DNA of 46,579 nucleotides, from assembly GCF_001579045.1 (NCBI RefSeq), contig NZ_KQ970263.1:121853-168431 (forward strand). Direction: 5' to 3'. Below are positions 9,060 to 15,730 of the stretch, piece after piece. A model generated the notes under the pieces. The model did not search any database and was not told the DNA's origin. It worked only from the letters and a program-made list of their open reading frames with translations. Each line of letters begins with the position of its first letter. The first letter of the stretch is position 1. The DNA comes from Streptococcus mitis (GTDB taxonomy: Bacteria > Bacillota > Bacilli > Lactobacillales > Streptococcaceae). The translations under genes and the position numbers were made by a program.

Positions 9060-9693
9060 GAGCAAGCTCCCTCATATCAATGATTTCATCGGCCTTATTC
9101 CAGACTAGGGGATTATGGGTCGCAATGATAATCATTCGATTTTCATCTTTCAAGTCCACCAAGAGATTCATAACCTCCTCTGAATTTTCAGGATCAAGAG
9201 CTGCTGTTGGTTCATCTGCCAAAATCAAGGGTGGATTTTTCAAAATAGTCTTCGCAAGGGCAACTCGTTGAGCCTCTCCCCCAGATAAAGTATAAATTTT
9301 TTGTTCTAAATCCAAATACCCTAGATTAACTTTTTCTAAAGCCTCCACTTGCCTTTCCAAACGTTCTACTTTTGAGATTTTCTGACCAACAAAGCCCAAA
9401 TCCAAATTCTCTTTGATTGATTGGTTTTCTAAAAGGCCAAAATTTTGAAAGAGATAGCCCATCTGGTCTCGAAAATACTCACGAGTGGGAATGGTTTTTA
9501 AATCTTTCCCCTGATAAAGAACCCTTCCACCATCTATCTTTTCTAGCTTTCCTAAGATATTAAGCAAAGTCGTCTTTCCGCTTCCACTCTTTCCGATTAA
9601 GGCATAAACCTTGCCCTTCTCCAGCTTGAGATTTAAACCAGAGAAAATCGCACGGTCATTAAATTTCTTTTCCAATCCTTGAATATCAATCAT
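9052..9693 (-). CDS. bacteriocin-type ABC transporter ATPase (lactococcin 972 group)
   Basis: ABC ATPase of 213 residues: Walker A GKSGSGKTT (about 34-42), Q-loop in YLFQNFGLL, signature LSGGEAQR, Walker B LILADEPTAAL and H-loop ATHNP. The short MacB/LolD-like form, paired with an approximately 680-residue membrane protein, matches the ATPase group usually found with lactococcin 972-like bacteriocins. It follows the membrane gene by one base and overlaps the small accessory gene. It probably drives export of, or self-protection from, an antimicrobial peptide. Confidence 0.9.
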   Translation of the reverse strand: MIDIQGLEKKFNDRAIFSGLNLKLEKGKVYALIGKSGSGKTTLLNILGKLEKIDGGRVLYQGKDLKTIPTREYFRDQMGYLFQNFGLLENQSIKENLDLGFVGQKISKVERLERQVEALEKVNLGYLDLEQKIYTLSGGEAQRVALAKTILKNPPLILADEPTAALDPENSEEVMNLLVDLKDENRMIIIATHNPLVWNKADEIIDMRELAHV

Positions 9694-9694
9694 C

Positions 9695-11725
9695 TTATTT
9701 TCCTTTCAATACTGCCATGCTACCAGCTTCTTCTTTTTTATCCTGTCTAACTAAAATCAACAGAGCGTTAAGCGTAAATAAAGCTACAACTAGAGCGCTA
9801 ATCAAGCTATCTCCTGTCAAAACACTAGATAGGATTAGGCCAAGCAAGAGAACCCCTCCTTGCGCCAGTAAGTACTTGCCATGAAGCTCATAGATTGTCA
9901 TACCAGAAAGACGTTTAATCATGATCTCCCGTCTGAACTGCTCAAAATAGAGAAGATTCATGGAATCAAATAACAAAATAGCCGTAGACAGAGTCAAAAC
10001 AGTCCCAATAAGGAGAGAGTAAAACTCCATCCGTTTGTCATTTAGTACCTTGGCAAAAAATAGCTGGCTTTTTACCAAGTAAGAAACCTTGTGATACAAA
10101 CCTTGCTCTTTTAGAGCTGTGATGCTGTCGCTATATCGATCTAGTTTTAAGGCACTATTAGCCGTAGTTCCCCATAACATTCCTGCAATAGGTCTTGTTC
10201 CAGTCGCTTGTGGCGTTAAAACCACAATAATCGGATCTTTTAAATATTGACGTGTCGTCTTGTACCCATCGTTATAGAGGAAGCGTTCCTGTCCTGTTTC
10301 TGTAAAAGCTAGCCTTACCTGTGGGAGGTAGTGTTTCTGACTCGTCACTTCTACACTTTCAGATGAAAAATTTTGCAGGTAATCTGTAAATAATCCTTGA
10401 TAGTAGGAAGACTGCTCTCTCAAGCTCTCAGGTAAGATCAGCCCAAACTCTCCCTCAGACAAGTTTTGCATCTTGTCCATAAACTCTGAAGAAACGGTAA
10501 TCTTTTCTTCTATCAGATAGCGCGGTGAGACATAGATGACATTTCCTGACGGTGTATAGTCACTGAGACGATTGCCATCTAGGTCCACTTCTGCGCCATT
10601 TGAGAAATTGTCAACATTGCTCATGATATAAAAAGAGTCTGTATTGGCTAACCGTTCTTCAGTAAATGTCTGCCACTCGCGATTCTCCTTACGCATTCCT
10701 TCTTCATCGGCAAATGCACTAGACCAACCAAAGGATAGACGGTAACGATCTGAGGACTGACTCCATTTATCGCTAGCTCTCTCCATTTCTTGCATTTCAC
10801 GGTAGTGGGGTAGGAGAGCAGTCGCACTCGAGCCGACCACCAGCATGGCCAAGAGTTGCCCCACCATCATCAATGTCATCATACGTTTGAGAGGGAGTTT
10901 CCCTTTCAATAGATCCACCAGACTATTTTCCTGTAAACCAAGTAGATACACGACATTTAATAAGGTAGAAATCCCTACCAAGGCCAATCCATAAAGCAAA
11001 AGACCAATGATGACCAGTTGCACCGTTGCCATAAACAAGGCACCTTGATACCAGAGAATCCCCAATCCCAAAAAACTGGATACTAGCACCGAGAAGATAA
11101 GCTGTCTCATATCTTCTAATACTGGTCTGAGAGCAACCCCAAACAAACTCTCACCAGCGATTAATCGAATCCCTGCCTGACGAAGGGATTTTATCCGATA
11201 AATCAGAGTCAAACTCATAAAGGTCAGCAGAAAAATAGCTAAACTCAGTAGCACCATAGGGGTGACAGCCAATAGTAAGACTATCGAAAATGGATCTTCT
11301 CCATTCGAAACAAAGCCTTGATAACCAAGTTCTTTCAAGGTAGTCTGTAAACTCACTCCATCCAAACTCCCTGACACAATCAAGTAAGACCCTAATAAAT
11401 CACTCGTTTCTGCACTCTCCTTGGAGGAAATGGTCAGACCTGCTGGAAGCTCTCCCTGACCATAAGTGGCATAGGTAAAGCGTGTTTCTCCAGCTTCATT
11501 TGGCTCAACGATCCGACGGGCGATGAGACTGTTATGCTCTACCGCCAAGTGACTCAAAGCCTCTGTCACCTCTTCGCGACCAGCTACTGGTTGATTTATC
11601 ACCATTCCTGTCACATCAACAGAGGGATAGTTACCAAATAAAATCTCTTCTCGATGGTCAACGGAAGTTATCACCATATAAAGCGATACCAATACCATTG
11701 AAATCAAAATAAATAAACGTTTCAT
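9695..11725 (-). CDS. bacteriocin-associated integral membrane protein
   Basis: Membrane protein of 676 residues, probably the permease or immunity partner of the following ATPase. Visible segments are an N-terminal anchor (about 3-20), a large extracellular region, a cluster of membrane helices around 150-310, a second large soluble region (about 315-570), and three C-terminal helices (about 575-665). This resembles the seven-helix bacteriocin-immunity family. GGAGG precedes two adjacent ATGs; the second, at 11725, has the better spacing. Its promoter about 110 bases upstream carries the same palindrome as the peptide promoter at 13098-13142. Confidence 0.82.
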   Translation of the reverse strand: MKRLFILISMVLVSLYMVITSVDHREEILFGNYPSVDVTGMVINQPVAGREEVTEALSHLAVEHNSLIARRIVEPNEAGETRFTYATYGQGELPAGLTISSKESAETSDLLGSYLIVSGSLDGVSLQTTLKELGYQGFVSNGEDPFSIVLLLAVTPMVLLSLAIFLLTFMSLTLIYRIKSLRQAGIRLIAGESLFGVALRPVLEDMRQLIFSVLVSSFLGLGILWYQGALFMATVQLVIIGLLLYGLALVGISTLLNVVYLLGLQENSLVDLLKGKLPLKRMMTLMMVGQLLAMLVVGSSATALLPHYREMQEMERASDKWSQSSDRYRLSFGWSSAFADEEGMRKENREWQTFTEERLANTDSFYIMSNVDNFSNGAEVDLDGNRLSDYTPSGNVIYVSPRYLIEEKITVSSEFMDKMQNLSEGEFGLILPESLREQSSYYQGLFTDYLQNFSSESVEVTSQKHYLPQVRLAFTETGQERFLYNDGYKTTRQYLKDPIIVVLTPQATGTRPIAGMLWGTTANSALKLDRYSDSITALKEQGLYHKVSYLVKSQLFFAKVLNDKRMEFYSLLIGTVLTLSTAILLFDSMNLLYFEQFRREIMIKRLSGMTIYELHGKYLLAQGGVLLLGLILSSVLTGDSLISALVVALFTLNALLILVRQDKKEEAGSMAVLKGK

Positions 11726-11831
11726 CATTTCCTCCAAAAAGTTACTTGGTCACTTAGTGAGAAGATGACCACAGTCACTGCGATGTTAAGAAGTTTATTA
11801 AGTTCTTTCTACTAGCAACATCTTCAAATAT

Positions 11832-11876
11832 ATTATATCCGTTTTTTCAAGAACTATCAAGGACGTCAACGTCCTT
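11832..11876 (-). promoter_or_regulatory. promoter of membrane protein/ABC operon with palindromic operator
   Basis: On the minus strand: TTGATA (11855-11860), 17-bp spacer, perfect TATAAT (11832-11837). The perfect inverted repeat AAGGACGTCAACGTCCTT (11859-11876; 8-bp arms) overlaps the -35 by two bases. The edge of the palindrome lies 21 bp from the -10, identical to the second copy at 13098-13142. Confidence 0.82.
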
Positions 11877-12004
11877 AAAATCTAACCATTTCATATTGTT
11901 TTTGGCTTATATCTAAAAAAACAGCTCTAAAGACGAACTTTAGAACTGTTTTGATACGAGGACAAGGACATTTTTGTCATTGTTTCGCTATGTTTATAAA
12001 TATT
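11859..12004. repeat. 146-bp direct repeat, copy 1
   Basis: Matches 13125-13270 without any gap (constant offset 1266 bases), roughly 80-85% identical by eye. It contains the palindromic operator, a terminator hairpin and sequence equivalent to the last bases of the PlcR-like gene (AATATTTATAA on the minus strand). Confidence 0.9.
11915..11952 (-). terminator. terminator in repeat copy 1
   Basis: AAAACAGCTCTAAAG / CTTTAGAACTGTTTT, a 15-bp stem with one mismatch around ACGAA, followed by seven T on the minus strand. It insulates the 55-residue membrane protein gene from the ABC operon downstream. Confidence 0.85.
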
Positions 12005-12005
12005 C

Positions 12006-12149
12006 TTACCATATTGTAAAACGAAGGACACATAAAAAGGTGCCTATTTGATGTACTCTGATTGCAAAATACCACAAAGTAAATTTAACATAATCTCCAA
12101 TCATTCGTATAAACAATTGTGTGAAACTAATCCGAGAAAAATCAATCAC
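12006..12149 (-). CDS. doubtful short ORF, possible relic
   Basis: A GTG-initiated 47-codon frame (an internal ATG at 12104 gives 32 residues) lies between the 55-residue membrane protein and repeat copy 1. It is aromatic and hydrophobic, ends ...RFTIW, and has no convincing ribosome-binding site. Just upstream, another frame reads YLVVLIVVGIIRVYHL without a start codon. Together these suggest decayed coding sequence rather than a working gene. The stretch 12005-12267 is otherwise empty. Confidence 0.2.
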   Translation of the reverse strand: MIDFSRISFTQLFIRMIGDYVKFTLWYFAIRVHQIGTFLCVLRFTIW

Positions 12150-12267
12150 TAGTTGTCAGAGACTTTTTTTAGGATTATTGTTTATTACTCGCAAATGGTA
12201 AACACGGATTATTCCTACTACTATGAGAACAACTAAATAAGACTGAGTACAGAATTATTTCTTTAAA

Positions 12268-12435
12268 TTATTCGTTTCTTTCTTTATAAAACGGATATGT
12301 AACTATTATACCCAAAGTACTAATTATAATTTTAAAGATTGCACCTAAAATATTTAAAGTTGATAAATCAAGTATTCCGTGTATTAGGTATAGTAGACAG
12401 AAAAAGAATGGAAGGTATTTTTTTAATTTTTTCAT
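12268..12435 (-). CDS. 55-residue membrane protein, candidate immunity protein
   Basis: A short gene. The ATG at 12435 lies three bases after the stop of the secreted 159-residue protein gene, so it is probably translationally coupled; no strong ribosome-binding site of its own is seen. The product starts MKKLKKYLPFFF, has two predicted membrane helices (about 7-22 and 29-48) and a charged tail YKERNE. Small two-helix proteins encoded right after a secreted antimicrobial are often self-immunity proteins. No family is recognised, so that role is inference from size, topology and position. Confidence 0.65.
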   Translation of the reverse strand: MKKLKKYLPFFFCLLYLIHGILDLSTLNILGAIFKIIISTLGIIVTYPFYKERNE

Positions 12436-12438
12436 AAA

Positions 12439-12918
12439 CTATAGTGCTATCAAGGTCAAAGCCTTAGCTACTGTCCAAGCCATCCAATCTGGCATACCTG
12501 CACGCTTACAAGCCTGGTAGATTCCATCTTCAATCCAACCAGTAAAGTGTTCTAGTGTACTCAATATGGCATTCAATCCTATATATTGATTTATCCATCT
12601 TTTAACATTCGAAGGGAGTTTACTATAACCTTTTCGAATAGCTGTAACTGAAAAAGACCACTTTCCTCTGTCCATTTTAGCAGCTTGGATATCCTCTTGC
12701 GAAACAGTATCTTTATCAAATTCTAATATACGTCCGTTATCTACGTAGATATGTTTTCCTTCACCATTAGTTGCCGTAGAACGTTTTGAAACTTGAGTTG
12801 CTTTATCCGAAACTGAATATGTAGAAGCAAAAGCAGTTGCAGATGGGAGAGCAACAGTACTTAATGTTAAAAAGCAACTTAAAACAATTGCTGTTTTTGT
12901 TAAAATCTTATTTTTCAT
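12439..12918 (-). CDS. secreted bacteriocin-like protein
   Basis: 159 residues with a clear Sec signal peptide (about 1-31: lysines, then a hydrophobic core, then SATAFA before the probable cut). The predicted mature part is about 128 residues: a polar region (about 32-85) and an amphipathic, aromatic C-terminal region (about 86-159) containing KLPSNVKRWI, HFTGWIEDGIYQAC and WMAWTVAKALTLIAL. There is one cysteine in the mature part and no double-glycine leader. It is not a lactococcin 972 homologue that I can recognise, although the neighbouring ABC operon is of that type. GAGGAG lies 8 bases before the ATG. It follows a 15-codon peptide gene, with no terminator seen between them. A membrane-active antimicrobial is the best guess. 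Confidence 0.8.
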   Translation of the reverse strand: MKNKILTKTAIVLSCFLTLSTVALPSATAFASTYSVSDKATQVSKRSTATNGEGKHIYVDNGRILEFDKDTVSQEDIQAAKMDRGKWSFSVTAIRKGYSKLPSNVKRWINQYIGLNAILSTLEHFTGWIEDGIYQACKRAGMPDWMAWTVAKALTLIAL

Positions 12919-13021
12919 TTTATTTTCTCCTCGAAATATACATTTTTATCATAACCATCCTAATAAACTGACACTTTGCCCTAAAGAATCTATTTTGAAA
13001 CTAAGTAGACATAACTAAATT

Positions 13022-13069
13022 TTATTTAAACCACCAAGTAACTAAATAAAATAAACTAAAAAAGTTCAT
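13022..13069 (-). CDS. 15-residue double-tryptophan signalling peptide candidate
   Basis: Tiny gene encoding MNFFSLFYLVTWWFK. It has a strong ribosome-binding site (AAAGGAGATTACAAT before the ATG) and its own promoter with perfect TATAAT about 30 bases upstream. A hydrophobic start and a WW pair near the C-terminus recall streptococcal ComS/XIP precursors such as the S. mutans form ending in DWWSL. It lies directly downstream of a PlcR-like regulator, where peptide-sensing RRNPP regulators usually keep their peptide gene. The mature signal may be the last 6-8 residues (around LVTWWFK), but processing is not visible. A leader peptide without signalling function is the alternative. Confidence 0.65.
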   Translation of the reverse strand: MNFFSLFYLVTWWFK

Positions 13070-13097
13070 ATTGTAATCTCCTTTCACGTTTTAATTA

Positions 13098-13142
13098 ATT
13101 ATAAATTATTCTTAAATAAACTCAAAGGACATCAATGTCCTT
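13098..13142 (-). promoter_or_regulatory. promoter of peptide/secreted protein genes with palindromic operator
   Basis: On the minus strand: TTGAGT (13120-13125), 16-bp spacer, perfect TATAAT (13098-13103). The perfect inverted repeat AAGGACATCAATGTCCTT (13125-13142) touches the -35. Compared with copy 1, one base changes in each arm so that the symmetry is kept. It is the likely binding site for the PlcR-like regulator, placed as for an activator. Confidence 0.82.
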
Positions 13143-13270
13143 AAAATAGAACCATTTCGTGTCATTTTTAGCTTATATATAAAAAAACAGTCCTAAAGAC
13201 GAACTTTAGAACTATTTCAATACTAGAACAAGGACATTTTTGTCATTGCTTCACGATATTTATAAATATT
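13125..13270. repeat. 146-bp direct repeat, copy 2
   Basis: Partner of 11859-12004, same orientation and no gaps. It starts with the palindrome, includes the terminator of the PlcR-like gene and runs into that gene's last codons. Confidence 0.9.
13184..13218 (-). terminator. terminator of the PlcR-like regulator gene
   Basis: AACAGTCCTAAAG / CTTTAGAACTATT pair fully if G-U pairs are allowed, around the loop ACGAA, and a T run follows on the minus strand. It lies about 40 bases past the regulator stop. Confidence 0.85.
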
Positions 13271-14171
13271 TTTTTAAATCTTCTTGCCATTGTTTTTCTA
13301 ACATAGTAACTAAATAAGAATTTTCTATTATATCAGCAAATAGCTTCGATTTCTGATAGAACTGTTCGGCAGAGACATAATCATTTTTTATTATTAGGGA
13401 TAATTTCCACTCCAACATTAATATAATTGGTTTCTTCTGAAAATCTTGTGTTTTTTCCATTATGTGATTAAGGCTAAATATATAGGTTTCTAGTGAATCA
13501 TAAGTCGATAAATTATCCAAACAGGCAAGACCCGAAAACAAAGTGTTACTTAAAGCAAACAGATATTCTGGTGCAATTAATTCTACATGATTTGCCAAAC
13601 GAACTAAAAACGAATGAATTCTTTCAATTTCTGAAATCTGACTTTGACCTTGTTTTATCTTTGTAAGCACTATAGCAAAATATAAGTTGATAACTTCTAA
13701 TTCATTTATCAAAAACAATTCCTTATCATAAATTGTTTTAAAATAATCGTCCAGTACGGTTTCTCCATATTCTGGTCGTCCGCTTCGAATAACATCTATC
13801 GTTGCTCTAGTAGCTTCAAACCATACTTTTTCCTCATTAGGAAGTTGCTCATAAAATAAATCCTCTATCTCTTCCAAACACGCTTCCTTCTTATCGTACT
13901 CCTCTTCTTTACCATAGATTGGTTCACGTAAAATCTGGTATTTCAATTCTAAATAAGCAGAAGGAAGAGCTGAAAAATCCGGCATAAGGCTATAAGCTGG
14001 AACTCCTAAACGACGAGCAATATAGTCTAACTTGGGTAAACTCGGTTGCGAAGCTCCACTTTCAATTCGCGACAGTTGACGAACTGTCAGTTCTTGCTCA
14101 TCTCCACAAAAATCTGGACGACTAATTCCTTTTTCTATCCGAATCTCTTTAATTTTTTGACCAATTAACAT
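13260..14171 (-). CDS. PlcR-like transcriptional regulator (RRNPP type)
   Basis: 303 residues: an N-terminal helix-turn-helix of the XRE type (about 4-62; GQKIKEIRIEKGISRPDF and RQLSRIESGASQPSLPKLDYI), then an all-helical TPR-like region to the end. This is the architecture of PlcR/Rgg/PrgX-family proteins that bind short peptides in the cytoplasm. GAGGAGG precedes the ATG. The gene is followed by a terminator, then a palindromic operator and a 15-residue peptide gene. I infer that it controls that peptide, the secreted protein and the ABC operon. The region's AT-rich composition differs from the flanking housekeeping genes, consistent with transfer as an island. Confidence 0.85.
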   Translation of the reverse strand: MLIGQKIKEIRIEKGISRPDFCGDEQELTVRQLSRIESGASQPSLPKLDYIARRLGVPAYSLMPDFSALPSAYLELKYQILREPIYGKEEEYDKKEACLEEIEDLFYEQLPNEEKVWFEATRATIDVIRSGRPEYGETVLDDYFKTIYDKELFLINELEVINLYFAIVLTKIKQGQSQISEIERIHSFLVRLANHVELIAPEYLFALSNTLFSGLACLDNLSTYDSLETYIFSLNHIMEKTQDFQKKPIILMLEWKLSLIIKNDYVSAEQFYQKSKLFADIIENSYLVTMLEKQWQEDLKKYL

Positions 14172-14242
14172 CAGATGCCTCCTCTTCTACCTGTTTCGAA
14201 AAATATTGTGAAACTTAAAAAATTGTAACGGCTACATCTTTC

Positions 14243-14803
14243 CTACTCATAAAATTTCATAGCTTCTTCCACTTCTGCCAAGGTAACTCCAAACAACTCT
14301 AAGCGCTTGAGGAGTTGCTTGCCATTGGAATAGCCGATTCGGAGAACCTCTCCCAGATATTCTCTGCGCTTACGGCTGTCTGCCCCTGCTAAAAAACCAA
14401 GGCGAATCAAGTCGCTACGACTGATATCAAACTGGCTCTCATGTTCAAATTGTTCTGTAACCTGAGCTAGAGCTGTTTTCAAATCTTCATAGCTGGCATG
14501 CTCAATTCCCAGGGAACGTCCCTTGGTCTTGGACTTGGGAACAGCTTCGTCTCGTTTGAGGAAGGCATGCTGAACTGTTGGAATGGCCGTCATAATCATG
14601 CGACGAATCCGCTCCCCATTAAAATCTGGGTCTGTAAAGACAATGACTCCATGACGTTGGTGCAGGCGCTGAATCCGTTCTAGATCCTGGTCATTGATGG
14701 CAGAACCTCGTGTCTCATATGTCTCTACATCGAAATAGCGTTTGAGATTAGCCGTATCATCGCGCCCTTCGACCACGACGACTTGGGAAATTTTCTCTTT
14801 CAT
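14243..14803 (-). CDS. rnmV: ribonuclease M5
   Basis: TOPRIM nuclease of 186 residues that matures the 5S rRNA precursor. The TOPRIM motifs are VVVEGRDDTANLK at the N-terminus and VFTDPDFNGERIRR further in, with catalytic Glu and Asp residues present. It starts two bases after the tatD stop. Normally followed closely by rsmA; here the island intervenes. The intergenic stretch 14172-14242 holds only the regulator's upstream region. Confidence 0.96.
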   Translation of the reverse strand: MKEKISQVVVVEGRDDTANLKRYFDVETYETRGSAINDQDLERIQRLHQRHGVIVFTDPDFNGERIRRMIMTAIPTVQHAFLKRDEAVPKSKTKGRSLGIEHASYEDLKTALAQVTEQFEHESQFDISRSDLIRLGFLAGADSRKRREYLGEVLRIGYSNGKQLLKRLELFGVTLAEVEEAMKFYE

Positions 14804-14805
14804 AA

Positions 14806-15576
14806 TTAACTTTCCAATCCAAAAATTCGTTCTGCATTTGCAGTCGTTACCGCCGCTAGCTCTTCTGCCGTCATGCCACGCAAGTCAGCGATAAAGTCCA
14901 CTACATAGCGAGTGTAGGCTGTTTTATTTTCACGACCACGCTTGGGTACAGGTGCTAAGTAAGGCGCATCCGTTTCCACCAAAATCTTGTCCAAAGGTAA
15001 CTCTTTAGCTGCTTCTTGGATGTCAGTTGCTTTCTTAAAAGTCACCACTCCTGAGAAGGAAATGGTCATACCAAGCGCGACAAACTTCTCTGCCCATTCA
15101 AGAGTTCCTGAGAAAGAATGCATAATGCCACCTCGAGGGCCAACGCCCTCACTCTTAATAATCTCATAGGTATCTTCCAACGCATCACGGGTATGGACAA
15201 CAAAAGGTAAATCCAAGTCCTTAGACAACTGAATCTGACGGCGAAAAACCTGCTCCTGCACCTCTTTTGGCGCTGTCATCCAATGATAATCCAAACCAAT
15301 CTCACCTAAAGCAACAACCTTTGGATGCTTGAGCTTATCAAGCAAATAGTCTTCAATCTCCTCTGTGTAAGTCCCTGCTTCTGTCGGATGCCAACCAATA
15401 GTCGCGTAAAGTTGGTCATACTCATCTACCAGCTCCAAAGCACGCTCAATCGTTGATTCATCAAAACCCACAATATTCATCTGTGTCACACCCATCTCAG
15501 CAGCCAAGGCAATTTCTTCTGCCTCACGACCTGCAAATTCTTCTACATTCAAGTGTGTATGTGTATCAAAAATCAT
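14806..15576 (-). CDS. tatD: TatD family metal-dependent deoxyribonuclease
   Basis: 256-residue amidohydrolase-fold hydrolase. Metal ligands are visible in FDTHTHLN, GEIGLDYHW, VVHTRDA, MHSFSG and ETDAPYLAPVP. The family has DNase activity linked to repair and quality control; older annotations call it YabD or a putative deoxyribonuclease. First gene of the tatD-rnmV pair. A minus-strand TATAAT lies at 15604-15609, about 30 bases upstream. Confidence 0.95.
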   Translation of the reverse strand: MIFDTHTHLNVEEFAGREAEEIALAAEMGVTQMNIVGFDESTIERALELVDEYDQLYATIGWHPTEAGTYTEEIEDYLLDKLKHPKVVALGEIGLDYHWMTAPKEVQEQVFRRQIQLSKDLDLPFVVHTRDALEDTYEIIKSEGVGPRGGIMHSFSGTLEWAEKFVALGMTISFSGVVTFKKATDIQEAAKELPLDKILVETDAPYLAPVPKRGRENKTAYTRYVVDFIADLRGMTAEELAAVTTANAERIFGLES

Positions 15577-15666
15577 CTCTTCTAACCTCGTTTTCTATCT
15601 ACTATTATAGCAAAAAAACTGACCTCTCTCCTCATCTGAAAAAAATATTCTAAAACCCACCATCTC

Positions 15667-15695
15667 TTGACGCTCTTTTTCCAAAGTAGTATAAT
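15667..15695 (+). promoter_or_regulatory. promoter of KimA-like transporter
   Basis: TTGACG (15667-15672), 17-bp spacer, perfect TATAAT (15690-15695). The leader to the ATG is under 35 bases, leaving no room for a c-di-AMP riboswitch of the kind found before Bacillus kimA. Confidence 0.8.
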
Positions 15696-15730
15696 AACAC
15701 TTATTGAATTTTTCAACAAAGGAAACAACT

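Noticed and set aside
11796-11819. Six-residue ORF (MLVERT) in the leader of the membrane protein/ABC operon
   Set aside because: No ribosome-binding site and no resemblance to the WW peptide; probably chance.
12439-12918. Calling the secreted protein a lactococcin 972-like bacteriocin
   Set aside because: The adjacent ABC genes are of that group, but the protein itself shows none of the short lactococcin 972 sequence pattern that I can recall and is longer; it was left as bacteriocin-like.
15609-15730. c-di-AMP riboswitch before kimA
   Set aside because: The promoter lies at 15667-15695, leaving only about 30 bases of leader.
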